Assembly: GCA_002335425.1 (NCBI GenBank)
Contig: DDCB01000003.1
Coordinates: forward strand, 1-44,878
DNA from: Chthonomonas sp. UBA2017
GTDB taxonomy: Bacteria; Armatimonadota; Fimbriimonadia; Fimbriimonadales; Fimbriimonadaceae
DNA length: 44,878 nucleotides
Reading direction: 5' to 3'
Position 1 is the first letter of the stretch, and the number at the start of each line of letters is the position of its first letter. Under the pieces are notes generated by a model. It worked only from the letters and a program-made list of their open reading frames with translations, searched no databases and was not told where the DNA came from. The position numbers and the translations under genes were made by a program. Below are positions 6,582-15,462 of the stretch, in pieces.

Positions 6582-7955
6582 GTGACCCACAGTTTCCGAC
6601 CGAAAGGCGGACCCAGCCAAAATCGTCGAGGCCGAGGCAAAGGCCGCGAGGGTCTGCCTCGAACCGACTCGGCGGCGGAACTCGAACAGCTCCCCGAGAT
6701 CGACTTTAACCACTACGATCAGATGACGGCCACGGAATTGGCCAAAGAGGCCAAAAAGGCCAAAATCGATCTGGACCTGGACCGACACTCGGTGATCGAA
6801 CGGCTGCTCGAAAAGGCCAACCCCGATGCTCTTTATGGTCGCGGCATCCTCGAAATCCTTCACGACGGATGGGGATTTTTGCGGCGAGACAACTACCTCC
6901 CTTCGTCGCAAGACATCTATGTCAGCCAATCTCAAATCAAGCGGTTTGGACTCAAATCGGGCGACACTGTCTATGGCCTGGTTCGCGCGCCGAAGGAAGG
7001 CGAAAAGTACCGGGGCATGCTCCGGGTCGAGAGCAATAATGGCCACGGCACCGCCTCTCCTGAGAATCAGGCTCGTCGCGACTTTGAGTCTCTGACCCCT
7101 CTCTTCCCGGATGAGCGCATCCGAATGGAGTCGACGCCAGAGAATATTCCCGCCCGGATCATCGACTTGATCGCCCCGATTGGAAAGGGTCAGCGCGGCT
7201 TGATCGTCGCCCCGCCGAAGGCCGGAAAGACCACGATCATCAAGACGATCGCTCAGGCTGTCGCGATCAATCATCCTGAGATCTGCCTGATGGTTCTTTT
7301 GGTCGACGAGCGGCCCGAAGAGGTCACCGACATGCGCCGATTTGTCAAAGGCCAAGTGATCAGCTCGACCTTTGATGAGCCCCCCGAGAACCACATGCGA
7401 GTCGCGGAGCTTTGCTTAGAACAAGCCAAGCGACAAGTCGAAGCGGGGCGAGACGTGGTCATTCTGTTGGACTCGATCACCCGGCTTTCACGGGCTTCGA
7501 ACTTGACGATCAACCCGAGCGGACGCACGCTTTCCGGCGGACTCGATCCGGCGGCGCTCTATCGGCCGCGCCGATTCTTTGGTGCTGCGCGAAACATCGA
7601 AGAAGGCGGCTCGCTGACGATCATCGCCACCGCCTTGATCGACACCGGTAGCCGAATGGATGACGCGATTTTTGAAGAGTTCAAAGGCACCGGCAACATG
7701 GAGATCGTGCTGGATCGAGATCTGGCAGAGCGGCGCATCTGGCCGGCCATCGACGTCAAGCGCTCGTCCACACGGCATGAAGAGAAGCTCTTCGACCGTG
7801 AGCAGCTCGAAGGCGTGGTCCAGCTTCACCGAATGCTCGCGAACGCGAACAACACCGTCGAAGCGACCGAGTCGCTCATCAAGCTTCTCAAGCGAACGCC
7901 GACCAACGGCCTCTTCTTGGACTCGGTGATTCAAAAGACCCGCGCAACCGTCTAA
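6582..7955 (+). CDS. rho: transcription termination factor Rho
   Basis: A 457-aa hexameric RNA-dependent ATPase that ends factor-dependent transcripts. Residues 1-40 are basic and Gly/Arg-rich, then come the Rho N-terminal helix bundle (MTATELAKEAKKAKIDL) and the cold-shock-type RNA-binding domain (YGRGILEILHDGWGFLRRDNY). The RecA-like motor has the Walker A APPKAGKT at 210-217, LLVDERPEEVTDM and the Walker B-containing VVILLDSITRL. The C-terminal domain ends SLIKLLKRTPTNGLFLD. It starts with GTG after GGCAGG. The 116-bp leader upstream contains small inverted repeats such as CTTGA-CGCC-TCAAG; Rho commonly autoregulates through its leader, but I cannot show that here. Confidence 0.97.
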   Translation: MTHSFRPKGGPSQNRRGRGKGREGLPRTDSAAELEQLPEIDFNHYDQMTATELAKEAKKAKIDLDLDRHSVIERLLEKANPDALYGRGILEILHDGWGFLRRDNYLPSSQDIYVSQSQIKRFGLKSGDTVYGLVRAPKEGEKYRGMLRVESNNGHGTASPENQARRDFESLTPLFPDERIRMESTPENIPARIIDLIAPIGKGQRGLIVAPPKAGKTTIIKTIAQAVAINHPEICLMVLLVDERPEEVTDMRRFVKGQVISSTFDEPPENHMRVAELCLEQAKRQVEAGRDVVILLDSITRLSRASNLTINPSGRTLSGGLDPAALYRPRRFFGAARNIEEGGSLTIIATALIDTGSRMDDAIFEEFKGTGNMEIVLDRDLAERRIWPAIDVKRSSTRHEEKLFDREQLEGVVQLHRMLANANNTVEATESLIKLLKRTPTNGLFLDSVIQKTRATV

Positions 7956-7961
7956 CCTCAG

Positions 7962-8597
7962 ATGGTCTTGTTCGCCCTGGTTTGCGCTTGGAAGCAAGCC
8001 GATCCTCCGCAGGATCGGCTTCGTTCGGCGGAACTGGTGCCCATCGGCGAGCGCGCCGAGTACAAGGTCTCCCTGGCTCGGACCGACTCGGTTCGACGCA
8101 CCACCCGGTGGAATTGGAAGATTGCTCGCGCGAGGCTCCGAGCCGCGCAAGGATCCAGCGCGCTTTGGGAGTTTGAGTTCTTGGAGACTCGCCGCGTCGT
8201 CGGTGGCCGAAGCATGAACTACCCTTCGCCGAGGCCGTTGCGATTATCACAAGGGGAGTCGCTTCTGCCTGCGGTTGATTCTGCCTGGCGCACCGAGAGC
8301 ACCTGGGGGGCTTTTGCGCTGGCGGTCTGCTTGACGCCATTGCCGGGGGAGTTGGGTTTGGACGAAGAACGATCTCTGGATTCCGAAGGCGCCCAGCTGA
8401 CGTGGCGAGTCACCAAACTGGATCCAAACCGCGCACAAGTCTCTTGGCGCATCCGCGACGCCGAGAAAATGACGTGGCGTCTCGACCTCGACCTGGCTCG
8501 CCCCTCGGGGCAATTAGTCAAAGCCAGAGGCGAAATCCTCGGCCTCGACCCCGACACCCCGGCGACTCTCTCAATCGAATTCTTGCGGAAGAGTTAA
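7962..8597 (+). CDS. 211-aa protein of unknown function, possibly secreted
   Basis: It begins six bases after the rho stop, so it is probably cotranscribed with rho. The N terminus has a short hydrophobic stretch (MVLFALVCAWKQ) that could be a weak signal or anchor, with a Cys at residue 8. The rest alternates polar beta strands rich in Arg and Trp (TTRWNWKIARARL, AQVSWRIRDAEKMTWRLDLD). I recognise no domain. It may be a periplasmic or surface protein. The coding frame is well supported by length and by fit between flanking genes. Confidence 0.65.
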   Translation: MVLFALVCAWKQADPPQDRLRSAELVPIGERAEYKVSLARTDSVRRTTRWNWKIARARLRAAQGSSALWEFEFLETRRVVGGRSMNYPSPRPLRLSQGESLLPAVDSAWRTESTWGAFALAVCLTPLPGELGLDEERSLDSEGAQLTWRVTKLDPNRAQVSWRIRDAEKMTWRLDLDLARPSGQLVKARGEILGLDPDTPATLSIEFLRKS

Positions 8598-8687
8598 GCG
8601 CCGGACCTCTTCTTACACAGCTTTCGTTGATTGAAACTCCTCACAAGCATTACCAATCGCTCCAGAACAAATTCCCCGGATTCATTG

Positions 8688-8710
8688 AGGTTCTTGTACA
8701 CTGAGAACTT
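8688..8710. promoter_or_regulatory. inverted repeat ahead of the MoxR/ABC operon
   Basis: GTTCT (8690-8694) and AGAAC (8704-8708) are separated by nine bases, and one wobble plus one further pair extend the match. It lies 40 bp before the first gene of the nine-gene operon and overlaps a weak promoter-like TTGAGG (8685-8690). An operator is possible. Confidence 0.25.
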
Positions 8711-8747
8711 AGTGCGACGTCGGAGCGTCCTCGGTAAGGGTGTGTCT

Positions 8748-10547
8748 GTGCAAAAACTACGAGTTCTAGGACTTCTGCTCATCGGGGTGTTAGTTTGCGC
8801 CGCGCAAGCGACCATCAAGGGGCTGACGATTTCGGTCGAGCCGGCCTTTGATCCGCCCTTGGCATCCTCGCAAGGGGCGCCACTTGAGATCACGTTGACC
8901 AACGACGGAGAAGCTCTGTCGGGTGAACTCAAAGTTGAGGGCGACTATTCGTCGATGCGATATCCGGTCGAGCTGCCGAGTGGCTCAAAGAAGGCCTGGA
9001 TAGCTTATGTGAATCTTGAATTTGACGACCTCAGCGTTTCGCTGATCACCAATCGCGGGCGACAGTCCACAAGATTCGAGACCGAGTCGTTTGCGAGGCG
9101 AAGTATCCTCTTACTGGGTGGATTCTCAGGCCAACTCGGTTTTCTGCAGACCGGTGCCGAAAATTCATTTGCCGAAGAACTCACCCCCGCTTACTGGCGC
9201 ACGAAGCTCGCGCCGGACCGGACCATCGCGTTCATGAACTATTCAGCGGTTGTTCTCGGGGAAGGGGCCGAGCGCTTGCCGGACGCCACGATCGAAGCGG
9301 TGAAAGGGTACGTGCTGGCCGGAGGGTGCCTGATCGTCCCAACTGGGCCGGGCCTACCGATCTTTCAGGACCCTCGCCTCTCCATGATCTGGGGCCCGCA
9401 ATCCGTCGATTACATGCGGATCGGCGGGAGCGACTCGCTTGCTGCCATCGGCGGGAGTCCGGTCAAGATGGAGTTTGGAATCACGAAGGGGTTCCGGGGC
9501 GGGGAAGCATTTTTCAGGGAAGACGGCGTTCCTCTCGTGAATCAGTATCGATTTGGCCGGGGCACGGCTTTTCTCCTGGCCTTCGATCCTCTGGACGGGC
9601 CGATGACGAAATGGCCCGGCCGAGCGAAGCTCATCGGCGGCCTGGTTCGGATGAGCGCGACCCTGACCAACTTGCCGATCGTCCTTTGGCCTCTTCGAGG
9701 CCGAGACACGGACTATGGCGGATACCCGCCTCCAGAAGTATCTTCCGAGTTTGGGCTCAACGATCAGTCGGCATTCAACATCCAGCCCCCGGCCTCACGG
9801 ACGATCTTCTGGGTTCTTGGACTCTTCGTCGTGATTGTCGTGCCTCTAAACTTTTTCATCTTAGGCGCGATCAAAAAGCGAGAATGGGCGTGGTTCACAT
9901 CCCCGGTGATCAGCATTGTGTTTGCGGTGGTGTTTTTCCGAGTTGCGGGTCAGCTCCATCAATTCGGCCAATCCATCCAAACATCGGCCAGTATCTATGC
10001 AGATCTGCGCTCTCAGAACGCGGTCGTCGTGGGAACCAATAAGCTCTTTTTCCCGAAGGCTGGCCGTTACGACCTCGGCCTCCAACGGGTTGAACATATC
10101 TCAATTCAAAATGAGCGCTTTGGGTCGGTCGACTTTCGGCCGATCGACACCGGAACGGTCCAGTGTCCCGAAGTCGTGATGGGCGCCTTGACGTTTACAA
10201 AAGTTGCATTTTTTGGGAATATGGATGTGGGGCCTTTGCTGCAAGGTATCACAAGAACTCGGACGCGTGATGGGTTCGTCGTGACGCTCAATCCTCCGCC
10301 GGGTTTGAGTGTTCAACCAGGCGACACGGGAGTCGTTCCTAAAGTCGACGGGCGACAGCTTGTTTGGACGATCCCAACGAAAGCAATCGTTCGGAACGAG
10401 AATCGACAAACCTCGCAGGGAAATCCGCTCACACTTCTTAATTTTCGAGTCACCGGGTTGCGGTTGGGCGTGACGAACGGCCAAGAAGTGGCCGCTCCCC
10501 AAGGCGGCGTTGAAGTCTTTCTACGAATGCCGGAGGATACGCCATGA
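8748..10547 (+). CDS. membrane-anchored extracytoplasmic partner of an ABC-2 exporter
   Basis: A 599-aa protein with a signal peptide (QKLRVLGLLLIGVLVCAAQA), a long outside beta/alpha part, and two membrane segments near residues 349-371 (TIFWVLGLFVVIVVPLNFFI) and 379-397. The segment around 180-290 (GYVLAGGCLIVPTGPGLP, GRGTAFLLAFDPLDGP) resembles the glutamine-amidotransferase-like fold seen in GldG-like and VWA-linked proteins, without a clear catalytic triad. I chose the GTG at 8748 because AAGGG lies seven bases upstream; a GTG at 8742 is too close to it. It overlaps the permease gene by four bases and heads a nine-gene unit. Function is inferred from the neighbours. Confidence 0.7.
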   Translation: MQKLRVLGLLLIGVLVCAAQATIKGLTISVEPAFDPPLASSQGAPLEITLTNDGEALSGELKVEGDYSSMRYPVELPSGSKKAWIAYVNLEFDDLSVSLITNRGRQSTRFETESFARRSILLLGGFSGQLGFLQTGAENSFAEELTPAYWRTKLAPDRTIAFMNYSAVVLGEGAERLPDATIEAVKGYVLAGGCLIVPTGPGLPIFQDPRLSMIWGPQSVDYMRIGGSDSLAAIGGSPVKMEFGITKGFRGGEAFFREDGVPLVNQYRFGRGTAFLLAFDPLDGPMTKWPGRAKLIGGLVRMSATLTNLPIVLWPLRGRDTDYGGYPPPEVSSEFGLNDQSAFNIQPPASRTIFWVLGLFVVIVVPLNFFILGAIKKREWAWFTSPVISIVFAVVFFRVAGQLHQFGQSIQTSASIYADLRSQNAVVVGTNKLFFPKAGRYDLGLQRVEHISIQNERFGSVDFRPIDTGTVQCPEVVMGALTFTKVAFFGNMDVGPLLQGITRTRTRDGFVVTLNPPPGLSVQPGDTGVVPKVDGRQLVWTIPTKAIVRNENRQTSQGNPLTLLNFRVTGLRLGVTNGQEVAAPQGGVEVFLRMPEDTP

Positions 10548-11425
10548 TTCGCTTGATGGACACCTTTGAAAGTCCGCTTCTCGGTGAGCGAAAACGGGCG
10601 ATCCGAAAGATCATGAACCCTACGACTTCGAAGGGGACGAATACCGCAATTCGCGCATTAATTCTTTTGCTTTATCTAGTCTTAGCGGTTTATGGACTGA
10701 GTGTCGATAATTCCGCATTACTCGCGGTGATCTCCTTTGCGCTCTTGACAGCTCTATGCTTCCTAACTCCGGCCCTTCTCCATAGTGCGATTGCCGGAGA
10801 GCGAGAAAAGAGAACTTGGGACTTTTTGGCGGTTGCTCCCTTAACTGCCAGCCAGATTATTTTGGGAAAGTTTTCAGCCGGGATGTCGGCAGTATTGATG
10901 CTCATGCTGGCTTGCTCTCCCTTCTTCTTGATGTCCACTTTTCGACCAGTTGATCCAGAAATGTCCCTCAGTTATCCTACAACCTTCGTCACGCAGCCAC
11001 AATATGTTCTTTATATCGCCCTCACTATCTTAACGTTTTCGATGGCGCTCGCAGCTTTTTCTATCTTGATCTCCTCTCGAAGTCGCCGCGCCTTTACTGC
11101 CCAGGGCGTCATCTTAGGGTTGGAAGCTCTTGTCCTTCTGATCTTTCCTACGTTTCTTTCTGCCATTTCGACGGATCGAATCTATGTTCGCCTTTTAACG
11201 GCTTTGAGCCCCTATTCTAGCGTCTCAGGGAGTCTCGATCGCGCGGTGGAAGGTTCCGACTTCTATGGCGTGGGATCCGACGCACTTCCAATGCTCATTC
11301 CTCCCTTGATTCCTTGTGCGACTTATCTCATCTTCACTGTTCTCTGTCTCATTTGGTCGGAGCGAACCATTCGTTTTGCCGACAACGACGTTCGATTTGT
11401 GAAAGCCCGTGCTAGAAATTCGTAA
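10544..11425 (+). CDS. ABC-2 type transporter permease
   Basis: A 293-aa membrane protein with about six hydrophobic segments (TAIRALILLLYLVLAVYGL, LLAVISFALLTALCFLTPAL and others). The typical ABC-2/GldF-like loop AGEREKRTWDFLAVAPLTAS after the second helix contacts the ATPase. It overlaps the preceding gene by ATGA and the following ATPase gene by 17 bases. It should form the channel of an exporter with the 11409 ATPase and perhaps the second permease at 12339. Confidence 0.85.
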   Translation: MIRLMDTFESPLLGERKRAIRKIMNPTTSKGTNTAIRALILLLYLVLAVYGLSVDNSALLAVISFALLTALCFLTPALLHSAIAGEREKRTWDFLAVAPLTASQIILGKFSAGMSAVLMLMLACSPFFLMSTFRPVDPEMSLSYPTTFVTQPQYVLYIALTILTFSMALAAFSILISSRSRRAFTAQGVILGLEALVLLIFPTFLSAISTDRIYVRLLTALSPYSSVSGSLDRAVEGSDFYGVGSDALPMLIPPLIPCATYLIFTVLCLIWSERTIRFADNDVRFVKARARNS

Positions 11426-12338
11426 TCTTCGCAAAACATACGGCGATTTGGTCGCGGTTCGTGATTTGTCATTCACGCTCGAACCGGGCGATATCCTCGG
11501 CTTTATTGGCACCAATGGTGCCGGTAAGACCACGACGATTCGGATGGTCTCGACGCTTCTGGAGCCAACCTCAGGAACGGCCAGTATCAACGGCTTCGAC
11601 ATTCAGCGCGACCCGATGGGTGTTCGCCGCTTAATCGGCTACATGCCCGACTTTTTCGGACTCTATGATGATGTGAAGGCCTGGGAATACCTCGACTTTT
11701 TTGCCAATATCTATGGCATTCCGTCCAAGCAACGACCTAGCGTGATCGACAACGTTTTGGAGCTCACGGACCTCACAACGAAGCGCGACGCCTTTGTTCA
11801 ATCGCTTTCGCGCGGGATGCAGCAGCGCCTTTGCTTGGCAAGATGCCTGGTTCACGATCCTGCGCTGCTCTTACTTGATGAACCTGCCTCAGGGCTCGAT
11901 CCGCGTGCCCGGGCAGAGCTGCGGGAACTGATTCTCGAACTCGGTCGAATGGGCAAAATCGTCATCGTCTCCTCGCACATCTTGCCCGAACTCGCGGGAT
12001 TCTGCAACAAAGTCGGCGTGATCGAGCGGGGAGAGCTCTTAGCTTTTGGCGGCGTGGGCGAGGTCGTCCGGAGCGTCCAGCCGCATCGCAAGGTCCACGC
12101 CCGGATTGTTGGTGAGCTCGATGGAGTCGTCGCCACGGCGATGGCTTGTGCGGGCGTGAGCGATGCCCGAATTGACAACTCGGGGTCGGTGGTGATCGAT
12201 TTGCAAGGCAGTCACGAGGACCAAGCCGAGCTTTTGAAGACCTTATTGGCAAAAGGTCATCGCATCTTCGAATTCCGCGAAGAGGCCGTGAACCTGGAGG
12301 ACGTCTTCTTGAAGCTGACACGAGGAGATGTGAACTAG
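11409..12338 (+). CDS. ABC transporter ATP-binding protein
   Basis: A 309-aa ABC ATPase of the GldA/NatA/CcmA-like exporter class. It has Walker A GTNGAGKT (34-41), the signature variant LSRGMQQRL (133-141), Walker B LLLLDEP (153-159), the D-loop SGLDP and the switch His in VSSHILPE. A C-terminal extension of about 90 residues follows the nucleotide domain, as in multidrug and gliding ABC proteins. It starts with GTG inside the end of the permease gene. It would energise the two flanking permeases. Confidence 0.93.
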   Translation: MLEIRNLRKTYGDLVAVRDLSFTLEPGDILGFIGTNGAGKTTTIRMVSTLLEPTSGTASINGFDIQRDPMGVRRLIGYMPDFFGLYDDVKAWEYLDFFANIYGIPSKQRPSVIDNVLELTDLTTKRDAFVQSLSRGMQQRLCLARCLVHDPALLLLDEPASGLDPRARAELRELILELGRMGKIVIVSSHILPELAGFCNKVGVIERGELLAFGGVGEVVRSVQPHRKVHARIVGELDGVVATAMACAGVSDARIDNSGSVVIDLQGSHEDQAELLKTLLAKGHRIFEFREEAVNLEDVFLKLTRGDVN

Positions 12339-13871
12339 ATGTCGGCCATTGGGAATTGGATGACAGAGCAACGGCGAGCCTTCTTCAGCAACGCCGTTTC
12401 GCAGCGCGACTTTCGCACGCAAATGCGCGGGAAGAAGGCCGTCCTTTTGTGGCTTTTCTATCTCGGCGTCTTCTTCTTTGTTGTGGGATTTGGTTATCAA
12501 TCCCAGGTGGAAGTGCACTCGGGAAATCTGGTCGAATTGCAATCCAGCCTGAATTCATTCTACCAATCGATCATCGCCGCATTGGGGGGATTTATTGTAA
12601 TGGCAACTCCGGCCCTGACGGCTCTGAGCGTCGTCGGTGAGAAGCAGCGCCAATCGCTCGATCTGGTCGCGTGCTCGCCGGTCTCTTTTCGATACTTATT
12701 GCTCGGAAAGATGATCGGCTCATTCCGATATGTTTGGATGCTCTTGGTGTTGTCCTTGCCGTTTACTGCGGTCTGCGTCTCGCTGGGCGGTGCAACTTGG
12801 CAAAACGTGCTGGTTTCTTATGCCCTTTTGGCTGCGCATGGCTTGGTGCTCATGTCGATCGGCATCCTGATTTCTTCGGTATCTCAGACCGCGACTACAG
12901 CGATTCTTTATTCGTACTTTTGTACGTTAGCCTACTCCGTCTTGACCTTTGCGCTCGCCGCAGATGCTTCGCCGTTGTTTTCTTTCGGTCCACGCTTGCA
13001 AGACCCCTTTGAGGCCCCCGTATCTGTTGCGCTGAGTCCCTTCTTGGCCGCTTCAGCTGCCTCGACTCACACCACGATTTTGGACTACGCTGTGCCGAAC
13101 TGGATTCTCGCGGTGGGGGTTTGCCTCTTGTTAGCCGACCTCTTTTTGGCAGGAGCCGGTTCGGCTCTCGGGGCCTACGGGGCGAAAGAAACGCTCCGAT
13201 TTCGAACTCGATTGCTTGTGAATGCCGTTCTCGTCGGAAGCTTTTCGGCCGCGATCTACGCGGTCGGGAGTCGCGTCGGTTCTCGCTCGTCTCTGACCAA
13301 TGAATCTAATTTCTGTTTCTATATAGCCTTCCTCTGCCTCTCACCGCTTTTGGCCAATCTCTTCGCCTGGAATTGGAATGCGCCCAAGAGGTTTCAGTAC
13401 GACGGCGATTTTCGTCTCCGTCAGATATTCCGGGGCACTCCCAGCGGTGGTTTACCTTTTGCGATCCTTCTGATCCTGGTTGGGAACTTCTCGGCGATGG
13501 GAGTCGGGCTTCTTGTCGGAATTCCCTTGACTGCAACTTCAATGGGCATCCTTGTTTTCTGCGCGGGCTATGCAACTTTGTGGTGGGGCCTCACGCAGCT
13601 CACGAGCTGCTACGCGGCGGATCTCAAGTTTGCCCGCGTGATTCCATTTTTTGTGGTCCTGCTATGTGAATTGGCCGTGGTCATCGCCGTAGCCATGACC
13701 TCAGATAGGCGCACGAATCCTCTCTACACCTTCTCCTTTATCTCCGGACCAGTCATTGCGGATCACGATGGCTTTTTGAAGTATGGGGTCGCCGCAGCCG
13801 TCGTCGGAATCGTATTAAGACTCTGTAGCCGAACGCCTCGCAAGGAAAGAAACATTGAAACAGTCGCCTAA
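12339..13871 (+). CDS. ABC transporter permease, large
   Basis: A 510-aa polytopic membrane protein with about 11-12 hydrophobic segments. The ABC-2 loop VVGEKQRQSLDLVACSPVSF after the second helix matches the position and sense of the loop in the 293-aa permease. It follows the ATPase stop immediately (TAG then ATG). With two unlike permeases and one ATPase the exporter may be a heteromer. Substrate is unknown. The gene overlaps the next by 17 bases. Confidence 0.85.
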   Translation: MSAIGNWMTEQRRAFFSNAVSQRDFRTQMRGKKAVLLWLFYLGVFFFVVGFGYQSQVEVHSGNLVELQSSLNSFYQSIIAALGGFIVMATPALTALSVVGEKQRQSLDLVACSPVSFRYLLLGKMIGSFRYVWMLLVLSLPFTAVCVSLGGATWQNVLVSYALLAAHGLVLMSIGILISSVSQTATTAILYSYFCTLAYSVLTFALAADASPLFSFGPRLQDPFEAPVSVALSPFLAASAASTHTTILDYAVPNWILAVGVCLLLADLFLAGAGSALGAYGAKETLRFRTRLLVNAVLVGSFSAAIYAVGSRVGSRSSLTNESNFCFYIAFLCLSPLLANLFAWNWNAPKRFQYDGDFRLRQIFRGTPSGGLPFAILLILVGNFSAMGVGLLVGIPLTATSMGILVFCAGYATLWWGLTQLTSCYAADLKFARVIPFFVVLLCELAVVIAVAMTSDRRTNPLYTFSFISGPVIADHDGFLKYGVAAAVVGIVLRLCSRTPRKERNIETVA

Positions 13872-15462
13872 CTTCTTAAGCCGCTTTCGAAGACGAGTTT
13901 TGCTCGCGAAGGCATGGAAAATGGCCTCTTGGGGCCTTTGCCTAGCTGCAGGCGTCACCCTCATCTTGGGGGCCCTGGACTTCTGGCGCGTGCAGTATGT
14001 CTCGGTCTGGATTTTAGTCCTGTTGCCGATTCTTGGAGCTGTTCTAGGTGCCCTCTTGGGGCTTTTGCAAAGGACGTCTTTAGGCGACCTTGCCCAAAGC
14101 ATTGATCGACGCGCCAACCTCGCTGATCGCGTCACGACAATGTCCGAAGACCATGAGGCGACGGCGCTTTGGGAACTCCAAGAGCGCGATGCGCACGCGA
14201 AGTTGGACGCACTCAAGCCCGGACATCTCTATCCGATCCGGCTGACTCGCTGGCATGGCCTCGGCCTGGTGCTTGTGATCGCGACCGCGAGCTTGTTTCT
14301 GCTCGGGAACTCGGGAGTCCTGATTCCGAAAGGGGAAAAGATGGAGCGAGAAGACCTCGCCAAGATCGGCGAGCAGATCGAGCGCGTGGCCAAGCCAGTG
14401 GCAGAAGAGGAGAAAATTGACCCCGAAGTGCAACAGCTCGCCAAGGAGTTTCAAAAGCTCAGCCTTGAATTGCAGAAAAAGCGCGTTCCCAAAGCGGAGG
14501 CGCTTGCCAAGATGAACGAACTGAATGAGCAGAGCAGAGAGCTCGCGAACAAGAACCTCGACCAAGCTGAAGAACAAACCAAAATCGCCGAACAAGCCTT
14601 GATGGAAAAAGCCGAAGCGCAAGCACGGGCCGAGACCGGGATTCAAGAACCGCTCGATGAGCAGATGAGGGCCCAATCGCGCGAAGAGCTGGAACAGATG
14701 GCGAAGCAGGGCCAGGCGGATCTGCAGAAACTGGAATCTCAACTTCAATCTGGCAAAAATGGACAAGGTCAGTCGATGTCCGAACAAGAGCGAAAGCAAA
14801 TCGAATCGCAAGTCGCTGATTTGAATCGGCAACTCCAACAGATCGAACTCAGTCAAGCCGTCCAGGACATGATGAAGCGCATGCAGGAAAGCAAGGAGTG
14901 GGCGGAGATCCAAAAGCTGATGCAAAAAATGCAAAAGCAGATCAGCGAAGCCAAGAAAGGTGAACAAAAGAATCTCACGAAAGAGCAGATCGAAGAGATG
15001 CAAGAAATGCTCGAAGAACTGGCCGAGCGATTGAAAGATGATGAAGAGATGAAGGCGTTTCTCGAAGCGATGAAAGAGGCTCTCGAAAATATGAAAGAAG
15101 CGGGACAATGCGAGGGCATGTGCCTGAGCATGGGGATGCCCATTCCAGGCGCCAGTGGACCAGGTCAAGACAATCTTTTTCGCGACACTCAAGTCCTGCC
15201 GCTGAACAAAGACGAACAGGATATCCAGTCCAGACCGGACCTCAAGGCCGTGAGGGGTGAGCGCCGAGAGGAAGGCCCCGAAACGTACGTCGAAGTCCGC
15301 GGGCCGAGCGCATTGGGAGAAAGAAGCAAAGTGCCTTTTTCCAAAGTCCTTCCTCAGTATAAGCAACAAGCGGAAAGCGCGCTCCGCAACGGAAAGATTC
15401 CCAAGAAGCACGAAGGTCGAGTGCGCGACTATTTCAATAGTCTTTCAGGAGAGAAAAAGTAA
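13855..15462 (+). CDS. membrane protein with a very long coiled coil
   Basis: A 535-aa protein. Two adjacent membrane helices lie near residues 20-75 (ASWGLCLAAGVTLILGAL; VWILVLLPILGAVLGALLGL), then a soluble segment and a third helix near 130-150. From about 160 to 430 it is highly charged and Gln/Lys/Glu-rich, with heptad-like repeats (QQLAKEFQKLSLELQKKR, EQIEEMQEMLEELAERL), so a long coiled coil. It resembles the DUF4175-type proteins found beside MoxR/VWA genes. The start is TTG with AAGGAAAG upstream, overlapping the permease gene by 17 bases. It may tether the ABC exporter to the MoxR/VWA module; this is inference. Confidence 0.72.
   Translation: MKQSPNFLSRFRRRVLLAKAWKMASWGLCLAAGVTLILGALDFWRVQYVSVWILVLLPILGAVLGALLGLLQRTSLGDLAQSIDRRANLADRVTTMSEDHEATALWELQERDAHAKLDALKPGHLYPIRLTRWHGLGLVLVIATASLFLLGNSGVLIPKGEKMEREDLAKIGEQIERVAKPVAEEEKIDPEVQQLAKEFQKLSLELQKKRVPKAEALAKMNELNEQSRELANKNLDQAEEQTKIAEQALMEKAEAQARAETGIQEPLDEQMRAQSREELEQMAKQGQADLQKLESQLQSGKNGQGQSMSEQERKQIESQVADLNRQLQQIELSQAVQDMMKRMQESKEWAEIQKLMQKMQKQISEAKKGEQKNLTKEQIEEMQEMLEELAERLKDDEEMKAFLEAMKEALENMKEAGQCEGMCLSMGMPIPGASGPGQDNLFRDTQVLPLNKDEQDIQSRPDLKAVRGERREEGPETYVEVRGPSALGERSKVPFSKVLPQYKQQAESALRNGKIPKKHEGRVRDYFNSLSGEKK

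Noticed and set aside
14080..15411. 443-codon minus-strand frame rich in Leu and Phe
   Set aside because: It is the antisense of the Glu/Lys/Gln-rich coiled coil, whose codons reverse to Leu/Phe/Ser; the apparent membrane protein is an artefact.
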